Below, in pieces: positions 10,817-18,483 of a DNA stretch of 61,509 nucleotides. The position numbers and the translations under genes were made by a program. Every line of letters starts with the position of its first letter. The stretch's first letter is position 1. The notes under the pieces are model-generated. The model did no database searches. It was not told the origin of the DNA and saw only the letters and a program-made list of their open reading frames with translations. Source of the DNA: Porphyra umbilicalis (taxonomy: Eukaryota; Rhodophyta; Bangiophyceae; Bangiales; Bangiaceae); assembly GCA_002049455.2 (NCBI GenBank), contig KV919157.1, positions 1 to 61,509 on the forward strand, written 5' to 3'.

Positions 10817-11956
10817 CTAGACGTTTTTCGAGTCGTCCACGGCGTCGGCCGGATGCTCGACCTCGTCTTCCTCAACGTTACCGTCGGCAAGGGCATGAAC
10901 GCCGATAGGCGGTTGCCGACGCTCGCGAGGGCGATAAGGCTCGGCACACTGTGCGGCGAAGTGCCCCGGCTTGTTACAGTTGTAACAGATGTCAGCCCGA
11001 TTGGCCTGAGGGACGGCGGCCCGAGGGGGCGGCGAGGTGCGAACCGGTGTGAACGGTCGTTCCGTCGTCGTCCGCTGGTGTTGTGTCGCGTAAGCGACTT
11101 TGATCGCCGTTGGGCGGGTCATCTTGAGTTGCAAACGCAACTTGTTCGTACCGTCCCAATACATCTGGGCGGTGGCGACCGTCTCGGACAGGGTTCGGTC
11201 GGGGAACTGGTCGTTCAGTATTCGGACGTGCGCTTGCACAAGGTCCGAAATACCAGTGATGAAGACGTCCTTAACGTCTTGGATGTCGAACAAACCGTTC
11301 AGGAGGTCGCATTGCGTTTCCACGCGATGACCAAAGGCCGTGGGCGCCTCGTTGTCTTGTTGCTTCATCGTAATGATGTCTTGATAGGCGTTAGCCATAG
11401 TTGCGTGTGTCGCATGCTTCGAAAGAAGCCAGTTGACGGCATCTCCGTAGGTACGGATGGCGTAACGCTTACGTCCAAGGGTGCCGTTAAGCGCACCGGA
11501 GAAGGCCATCTTGGCGTTGCCGGCTAGTCGAAAGACCATAAGCGGAAGGGCTTGACCGTGCGTCAGCCCAGCCGCGTCGCAGGCGCGGCGAAAGGTCGTC
11601 AAGAACGTGAAGATTCCCAAGAACAGGGCTCCCGTAAATGGCTGTTGCCCATGGAACGCTCCGTCCAAACGTTTGTTGAGACGGTGCGACCGCTGTGCCT
11701 CTTTAGGCGTATACGTCAGTTGACGGCGGATCAGGAAGTACGTCCTGTAGTCCAGGAGTGTCTTGAAGCGGCTATTAGCCGGGCGGATCACCTTGATCCT
11801 ATCGGCTGTTTCAAGTCGCACCTCCCGTTTGGTTGGGGGCGCGGAGCGCTTGCGCGCGGCCGCGTCCGACTCGCTCGAGCTGTCGCTGGGCGAGGACCCA
11901 CTTGGGGGCGACGGCAAGTGTGGGGGCCCGTGGCCATTGTCCGAAGAGGACGTGTC
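10817..11956 (-). pseudogene. Gypsy gag, C-terminal part (capsid and nucleocapsid)
   Basis: This segment carries a capsid-like region (FLTTFRRACDAAGLTHGQAL, MKQQDNEAPTAFGHRVETQC) and a single CCHC zinc knuckle CYNCNKPGHFAAQC, typical of Ty3/Gypsy gag. It ends with a TAG at 10817-10819. On its right it is cut by the non-autonomous LTR element at 11957. The gag reading frame resumes at 16289 when the element and one copy of the 5-bp duplication GTGTC are removed. gag itself, unlike pol, shows no other frame damage. Confidence 0.9.
10823..10829 (-). promoter_or_regulatory. Candidate -1 ribosomal frameshift site between gag and pol
   Basis: The minus strand reads GAAAAAC ending two codons before the gag stop (codons tcg aaa aac gtc tag). 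Pol lies in the -1 frame and lacks an ATG. The heptamer resembles the A AAA AAC slippery site used by several retroviruses, but with G in the first position. I did not identify a downstream stem or pseudoknot. Confidence 0.45.
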
Positions 11957-12429
11957 TCTAGTACTACGCCAGAGGCGTTGTACTCGTGCCTGTGGGCGCT
12001 GGTGCTCGAAAGCCGGGTGGTCGGTGGTGTGTCGCCTTTGTGGCGTGCCACTGCGGCGGGTGAGCGCCTGCGGCGCATGTGTCTGGGTGAGCTCGTCCGA
12101 TTGTCCGGTGCTGACAGCGGGGCGTGTCAATCCAGATTGGGTAGTGTCATGCATTGGAGGGCATTATCTGCATCGTAGGTATTTGGCAGCGCGGGACCGG
12201 GCCAACTAGTGGCCCCGGTCCCCGCGCAGCGGTTTCCGCCCTTTAAGGACGAAGGGCGACGACGGTGGGAGGCACCGTCGTCGCCGGCAAGTAAACCGTG
12301 CCTGTTTGTCGTGGCGTTTCGGTCGGCCTGACTTCCTGGACCTCGAGTCCCATAGCGGGTGACGCACGAGCGGCTAGGACGGCCGGTACTTCGCTCCTCT
12401 CCGAGGTGATCGCGATTCATTGTACTACA
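11957..12429 (+). repeat. 5' LTR of non-autonomous element copy 2
   Basis: 473 bp. It begins TCTAGTAC rather than TGTAGTAC and ends GTACTACA. Confidence 0.88.
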
Positions 12430-12431
12430 TT

Positions 12432-12451
12432 TGGCGCTCCGGGTGAGACTC
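12432..12451 (+). other. Primer-binding site of non-autonomous element copy 2
   Basis: TGGCGCTCCGGGTGAGACTC, two bases after the LTR, identical to copy 1. Confidence 0.75.
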
Positions 12452-12483
12452 TGGCATTGCTAGCGCGGTGCCGGGGACGAACC

Positions 12484-13167
12484 ATGTTGGTGCATCGATC
12501 GCGTGACCCCAGAGGGGTTGTCTTGGGTGCGGATTTGACGGTCGAGCGAGGACGTCCCGAGGGACCGTGCTTCCTGTTGTCTTTTTGGATTGCGGATCTT
12601 CCTCTTCTTCCCCGCTCAACGATGTCGCGTGGTAGATCGACATGCCTGGCAAGCATCAAGAGCAACCACGCCATCGGCGGGAGACGACGGCACGCTGGCG
12701 CGGCCAACCCGGGACCCGGGTCTTCGGCAGAGGGGCGGCCCCGGCCTGGCGGCGGTGGTACGGTGGTAGGTGAGTTGGACTCCCTACCCGAGGACCCCGG
12801 TCACACGCCGACCAACGGGACTCGTCCCCCCATCATCCGGAACGGGTGGCTGCGGGCACGGTGTGCCGCGATGGCCGCCAGGGGGCCTCCAACCAACCCC
12901 TGGAATCAAAGCTCGCCGGGCTATGGGACGTTGGCCACTTCCCATTGGGACCCGGGTGACGTCAAGCGGTGCTTGGCCGGTGAGCTGTGTCGGTTGTGGC
13001 GATGGATCTTACATGTTCATCCCGACCGCGCTGCGGTACGATTGAGATGGCGTCCTCGGCGCTGGGCTACGATACTGTGCCGGATTGGAGACCCGGACGG
13101 CGGCGGTGCTCAGCGTTGGAGCGCTCTCCCAGGAATCCCCGGCGGGGTAATCGACGGAGGAGCGTGA
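12484..13167 (+). CDS. Conserved sense reading frame of the non-autonomous element (copy 2), doubtful
   Basis: This is a 228-codon frame from an ATG 33 bp past the primer-binding site to a TGA near 13167, the counterpart of 7703-8386. No domain is recognised. An overlapping open frame at 12770-13045 shows that low stop density, not selection, may explain it. Confidence 0.2.
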   Translation: MLVHRSRDPRGVVLGADLTVERGRPEGPCFLLSFWIADLPLLPRSTMSRGRSTCLASIKSNHAIGGRRRHAGAANPGPGSSAEGRPRPGGGGTVVGELDSLPEDPGHTPTNGTRPPIIRNGWLRARCAAMAARGPPTNPWNQSSPGYGTLATSHWDPGDVKRCLAGELCRLWRWILHVHPDRAAVRLRWRPRRWATILCRIGDPDGGGAQRWSALPGIPGGVIDGGA

Positions 13168-13534
13168 GGCGGATGAAGACCAAGATTATTGGCGGGGTCG
13201 TCACCTTTGCTGTCTTCCCCCGGCGTCGCCGGAACTTTGGGTGGGGCTTTGCTCGTGGCAGCCCACCCCGGTGATGACGCCCTGTCGAGCATCTCGGAGA
13301 ACATCCGGCCCCACGCGGGGTACTTCGGCAGACAACGCTACTAAGTTGCGACAAGGACCGGGCAAGATAAGACGCGACTAGTATCGCGCAACGCGAGAGA
13401 GAGAGGAAGCAGGTAATGGGGCGAGCGCAAGACACAAGAGCGGCCGCTGCGATAACGACGACGAGCCGTCGGGAGCCTCAAAACCGACAACAATGGCAGC
13501 GCGTCGGCGGCATCGACAACTGGGTCGTTGACAG

Positions 13535-15590
13535 CGACCGATCAAGGGCGTCTTCGACGCGATCGCATTCGGCGGCGCGACGGGCGGACATCTGCGTCGC
13601 TGTCCTCTTCCCCCGACCCAAGATCGAGCCGACGGATCCGGCACCGCCGGCACGCGTAGCAACGAGCCGTCCCTCTGGGGCGGGCGCTGATTCGTGACCA
13701 GCGCCCCGCCCTGGAGGGGGAGGGCCAGCTCGGAGCGATGCATGCTTGGGGCGGCAGAGCGGCCACGGTCGACCCCGTTGAGGAGGGGGAGGGGCGACGC
13801 CCGTGCTGGGCGTCGGCGCACGCGGCCTGTTCGTCCTCTGGTCGTGGGGACGACGGCGCGGGCACGGGCACGGCGACGGGTGACGCCTCTGAAAGGGATG
13901 GACGCGCGTAGGCAGCGCGGGGCATCCCCGGGGACGGATGGTCCTCGACGACGGCGGCGTTGCGGTTGCGGCGTCGACGACTGAGTCGCTGACGGCGACC
14001 GATCCAGGGCGTCGTCGACGCGATCGGATTTGGCGGCACGACGGGCGGACATCGGCGTCGCCGACGCCTTTTCCCGACCCAAGATCGAGCCGACGGAACC
14101 AGCACCGCCGGCACGCGTAGCAACGAGCCGTCCCTCTGGGGCGGGCGCTGATTCGTGACCAGCGCCCCGCCCCGGAGGGGGAGGGCCAGCTCGGAGCGAT
14201 GCATGCTCGCGGCGGCAAAGCCGCCACGGTCGGCTCCGTTGAGGAGGAAGAGGGGCGACGCCCGTGCCGGGCGTCGGCGCACGCGGCCCGTTCGTCCCCT
14301 GGTCGTGGGGACGACGGCGCGGGCACGGGCACGGCTACGGGTGACGCCCCTGAAAGGGATGGACGCGCGTTGGCAGCGCGGGGCATCCCTGGCGTCGGAC
14401 GGTCCTCGACGACGGCGGCGTTGCGGTTGCGGCGTCGACGACTGAGTCGCTGACGGCGACCGATCCAGGGCGTCGTCGACGCGATCGGATTTGGCGGCGC
14501 GGCAGGCGGACATCGGCGTTGCCGTCCTCTTCCCCCAACCCGAAACCGAGCCGATGGATCCGGCACCGCCGGCACGCGTGGCAACGAGCCGTCCCTCTGG
14601 GGCGGGCGCTGATGGGTGACCAGCGCCCCGCCCCGGAGGGGGAGGGCCGGCTCGGAGCGATGCATGCTCGCGGCGGCAATGCCGCGACGGTCGGCTACAA
14701 TGCGAAAAAGACGGGGGGCGACGCCCATGACGGTCGTCGACACACTCGATTAGTCCGCCCTGCGCCGTGGGACGCAGACTGAGTCGGGGCGGCGTCGACG
14801 CGGCCAGATGTGGTGGAACCACGGTCGACCCAGCGGCGCAGGACCGCGCCCACAAGAAAGAAGCGACACACTCGCGGCCGGTGCACGCGGCGCGTCTTCG
14901 TCTGCCCCCGTCGTCGTCGTCGGCGGGCGCGGTGACGCGGACGGGGGGAGGTCTTCCCGTCGTCCGATTCGCGCTGCGACGACGGCGGCGCGGGCTCCGC
15001 GAGGCGCGCTTCCCCCCTGGCGTACGGGGAAGTCGGGGGCCGCTACGCCCTCGGCGTGGGGGCGCGCCGCCCCTGGCGGGCGGCGGCGGCGGCGGCAACG
15101 ACGGGGTGAATCCGCCGGCGCGGCCCTGGGGCGCGGCGGCGCCGTTGCAAGATTTTCGGTCCTCTGCGGCGGCGCCGCCGGATCAAGCGCGGCCCAATCA
15201 GCGGCCGTCTTGCCGACGGCGCGCGACGCGCGTCTTCGTCTGCCCCCGTCGTCGTCGGCGGGCGCGGTGACGCCGACGGGGGGAGGTCTTCCCGTCGTCC
15301 GATTCGCGCTGCGACGACGGCGGCGCGGGCTCCGTGAGGCGCGCTTCCCCCCTGGCGTACGGGAAAGTCGGGGGCCGCAACGCCCTCGGCGTGGGGGCGC
15401 GCCGCTCCTGGCAAGCGGCGGCGGCGGCGGCAACGACGGGGTGCTTCCGCCGGCGCGGCGCTTGGGCGCGGCGGCGCCGTTGCAAGATTTTCGGTCCTCT
15501 GCGGCGGCGCCGCCGGATCAAGCGCGGCCCAATCAGCGGCCGTCTTGCCGATGGCGCGCGACGCGCGTCTCCGTCTGCCCCCGTCGCCGT
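13535..15590 (+). repeat. Internal tandem repeats of non-autonomous element copy 2
   Basis: Repeat A runs at about 13535-14690, with anchor GTGACCAGCGCCCCGCC near 13694, 14156 and 14616, a period of about 461 bp. Repeat B runs at about 14890-15590, with anchor CGTCTTCGTCTGCCCCCGTC near 14893 and 15231 and a variant near 15566, a period of about 337 bp. All are GC-rich. Confidence 0.78.
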
Positions 15591-15807
15591 GGACGGGCGA
15601 TGTTCACCTATCTCGCCGGGGGCCTTCCTGTTGTTGGGTTCGGATGCTGTTGGCCGGGCGGGGTGCGCGACGGCAAGGCCTTCCGTTCTGGGCTAGGGGG
15701 ATCTCGGTGGCCACCCCGACTTTGGCAGTTCTCTTGTTCCCCTGTCTTGCGCGTCGATGCGCTGTCGACGGTCTCCGTCGTGCGGCGAGGACGCCGCAGT
15801 CTCAGAT

Positions 15808-15815
15808 GGGGGAGA
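15808..15815 (+). other. Polypurine tract of non-autonomous element copy 2
   Basis: GGGGGAGA immediately before the 3' LTR. Confidence 0.65.
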
Positions 15816-16288
15816 TGTAGTACTGCGCCAGAGGCGTTGTACTCGTGTCTGTGGGCGCTGGTGCTCGAAAGCCGGATGGTCGGTGGTGTGTCGCCTTTGT
15901 GGCGTGCCACTGCGGCGTGTGAGCGCCTGCGGCGCACGTGTCTGGGTGAGCTCGTCCGATTGTCCGGTGCTGACAGCGGGGCGTGTCAATCCAGATTGGG
16001 TAGTGTTATGCATTGGAGGGAATTATCTGCATCGTAGGTATTTGGCAGCGCGGGACCGGGCTAACTAGTGGCCCCGGTCCCCGCGCAGCGGTTTCCGCCC
16101 TTTAAGGACGAAGGGCGACGACGGTGGGAGGCACCGTCGTCGCCGGCAAGTAAACCGTGCCTGTTTGTCTTGGCGTTTCGGTCGGCCTGACTTCCTGGAC
16201 CTCGAGTCCCATAGCGGGTGACGCACGAGCGGCTAGGACGGCCGGTACTTCCCTCCTCTCCGAGGTGATCGCGATTCATTGTACTACA
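15816..16288 (+). repeat. 3' LTR of non-autonomous element copy 2
   Basis: 473 bp, TG...CA. By eye it differs from the 5' LTR of this copy at about ten positions. Confidence 0.88.
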
Positions 16289-16800
16289 GTGTCCGTCGCT
16301 TTGGGGTTGTCGTCGTCTGACGACGTCGGGCTTGACCCAGAAGCGGAATCGTCGGAAGATGAGGAAAGCGCGGCGTTAGCCGGAGCGTTCTTGCGGACGG
16401 ACTTGTCCTTAATCACCTTGCTTGTCTTCTTGACGTCCTTGGTCTTGTCGCCCGACTGGCGGCGAGACTGAGCCACACGGCGTTCCTCCTCATGGGAGTC
16501 GGCCTTGCGCAGGGCCTCGACGTCGTCGACCAACTTGTAATTGGCTCGCGCCAGAGACTCGTTAGTCTGTTCTTGGGCCGTCAGGCGTCGCTGAAGTGCT
16601 TCAACGGCCGCCTTCAGGCTCTCCACCACCTGCATCTGCCCAGAGGCGGCTTGATCCGCAGGGATGGGAGGAGTTGGAGCACCGTCCGTTGGGGCGTCGG
16701 AGGCGGCAGGAGTGCCTTGTCCCCCGCCCGGCGGCCGGTAGCCAGATGGCAACTTGCCGTCTCTGGCTCGCCGAGTGCCGCCGGTACCACCAGTAGACAT
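16289..16800 (-). pseudogene. Gypsy gag, N-terminal part
   Basis: The ATG at 16800 lies about 210 bp downstream of the primer-binding site, the normal place for gag. The fragment begins with a Gly/Pro-rich head, then a predicted coiled coil (SLKAAVEALQRRLTAQEQTN), then a basic and Ser/Asp-rich stretch. It is cut at 16289-16293 (GTGTC) by the non-autonomous LTR element, and the frame continues at 11956. I see no stop or frameshift inside this fragment. Confidence 0.85.
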
Positions 16801-17009
16801 ACTGGGACCTGAACAAAGTGTTCCGACTTGGCTTACGCCCTGCGCGCCAACGTCGGAGATCTCAACCGTGATGCCCCCGGCACCACGCCCACAAGTCGAT
16901 GGCTTACGCCCTGCGCGCCGAACGACCGTATCGACACCGTCACAATGCCACGAGGCAGCGAGAAACTTCTCGGGGACACCGTGCCGCGAGGCACGATGAA
17001 GGCGAGGGT

Positions 17010-17028
17010 ATCCCCTGCTGCTCCACCA
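17010..17028 (-). other. Gypsy tRNA primer-binding site
   Basis: The minus strand reads TGGTGGAGCAGCAGGGGAT two bases after the presumed 5' LTR end. Its complement fits a tRNA 3' end: CCA, discriminator A, acceptor strand CTGCTCC, T-stem CCCTG, and the last loop bases ATC. I cannot name the tRNA. Confidence 0.65.
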
Positions 17029-17030
17029 AA

Positions 17031-17330
17031 TGTGGTATTAATAACGTTAGTTCAATTACCAGTGTACTGAGACCGACCGTAGCCAAGCAATAAAGCGAGT
17101 TCTATCGCCGTCGCGGCGAGGAAGGAGACCTTTTGTTGAAGGGCATCCGATGGGGAGCCGGGTGGTGCCCACGACGGCGACCCCGGACCCACGGTGGTTG
17201 AATACAAACAACGGCACTGGTCGATCGACCATCCGATCAAGCGATCGTAATGAGTGCCGGCAGACAGATAAGACAGGCAAGCAATAAAAAATAAACAATG
17301 CGGAAGTAACCCCCCAAAGGGCGTGCCACA
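17031..17330 (-). repeat. Candidate 5' LTR of the Gypsy element
   Basis: One end is fixed by the primer-binding site: on the minus strand the LTR ends ...AATACCACA next to it. The other end is proposed at 17330, where the minus strand starts TGTGGCACGCCC. This gives a 300-bp unit with TGTGG/CCACA terminal inverted repeats and TG...CA ends. A T-rich stretch (about 17286-17296) near its start could serve a promoter role. No second copy is available in the window to confirm the outer end. Confidence 0.5.
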
Positions 17331-18483
17331 AGCCGAGTCACACACATCCGTGGATTCGGCCAGTCAAGGGGGCTACTCGTGGCTAATTGCCAATTGGTAG
17401 CAGAGATATGCTGCACGAATGCCCGTATGCAAACGTATGCAGATGCTCAACATGCGAGTGCGAGCTCTTCGTTTATCCCAACGAGGCTTTTGCACGATTT
17501 CTGCACGCTGTATGAGGACACCCGTGTCGAGGCGCGTGTACTAAGTCGAGCGCGGGCGTCGAGGTGCTGCACGCGTACCGGGTTTTCACACTTAGCTCCC
17601 CCCTCTCTGCGACTTGACAGTATTTAACACCAGCCACGCGAGAGGCAACTGTCCCTCTGTGAACGGCGAAAGGGAATGGTCGCGGCATTGTGAACTCACT
17701 TTCTACCAAGTTCTGTGACAATTGCCACAGAACTGTGCATCCCGTGAGCAGAAAGCGGGTTCCGAGGCCCCCCACCCGGGGGGGGGTTGCGGGGCTTGCG
17801 GCACGATATTCGCGTCGCTCTGCCGACTCTGTGCCGGTTTGCCCCATTCAGCCCGACAAAGGCGATCCGCCAACCTCTTCGTCCCACCAAAGGTCCCCCA
17901 CGCCTCCCCCCCCGCCGTGGCACTTTCCTCTGCGGCCGATTTCCGCTTGAGCCAATGCTCAAGCAGGTCTGCACGCCCCCCGCACTCAACACTATTTCCT
18001 TCTGTCCCGCCACAGCCATCCTGGCGCCCCCCCCTCCCCCTGCCCCACTCTGCGCCGTCCGACAATGCCGGGTGGAGCACGTCCTGGGCCCACGCCCAGT
18101 TAAGACGGGGCTTCCTGTCCGATCTGGGTTTCACAGCAAATTATCGCATCTGGTTGGCCCCCTGGAACAATTCTGAACGGCGATTGGCTCCAGCTCTCCA
18201 TGTCAGAATCATTGCGAAATCTTGGAGTCATTCTTCGCCCAGGCTTGAAGAACGCGAGAACCCGGCCCCAGGTAGCAGCGAAGGGGGTGATCATTGAGAC
18301 GTGGCAGCGAGGAACATCGAAACAAGCTTTGAAAATATAAACGGCGGATTCTGTTCTCGTGATCGCGAGGTGGATGACGCCTAGCTGCGAAGAGATGAGT
18401 CCCAGACTGAAGTTAGAACGGAAAGGATGACGGACACATTAGGTACAGTCGGCATAGTCTTGAGAGCAAAGCTATCTTGGTCA
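17331..18483. other. Intergenic sequence between the Gypsy element and the transposase-like gene
   Basis: No gene is recognised. A short perfect hairpin (AGTTCTGTG / CACAGAACT) lies at 17709-17734. Open frames here are short and proline- or serine-rich without motifs. It may contain the downstream end of the transposon that carries the 18484-21393 gene, but I could not match inverted ends. Confidence 0.5.

Larger units (their letters stand above)
11957..16288 (+). mobile_element. Non-autonomous LTR retrotransposon, copy 2 (plus orientation), inserted in Gypsy gag
   Basis: The 4332-bp element has 473-bp LTRs at 11957-12429 and 15816-16288, a primer-binding site at 12432, and a purine tract at 15808. 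Its flanks carry a perfect 5-bp duplication GTGTC (11952-11956 and 16289-16293). The interior is an inverted, nearly identical counterpart of copy 1 but about 620 bp longer, mainly through an extra half repeat A, a unique segment near 14690-14880 and more of repeat B. No structural or enzymatic proteins are encoded. The first base pair of the left LTR is TC instead of TG. Confidence 0.9.
2193..17330 (-). mobile_element. Degenerate Ty3/Gypsy chromodomain LTR retrotransposon, nested with three later insertions
   Basis: Reading the minus strand from right to left, the element shows a candidate 5' LTR, a tRNA primer-binding site, gag with a CCHC knuckle, then pol in the order protease, RT, RNase H, integrase, chromodomain. 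This order and the chromodomain place it with Ty3/Gypsy chromovirus-like elements. It is inactive: two non-autonomous LTR elements split gag and RT, a 441-bp inverted-repeat element splits the protease-RT linker, RT has a one-base deletion near 9156, and pol has a TAG at 4986-4988. The left boundary given is only the pol stop. The 3' LTR was not found in bases 1-2192 and must lie outside the window or be lost. Confidence 0.9.

Noticed and set aside
13478..15098. Very long Pro/Arg/Ala-rich open frames inside the non-autonomous LTR elements
   Set aside because: They overlap on both strands, follow the tandem repeat period and result from the lack of A/T-rich stop codons.
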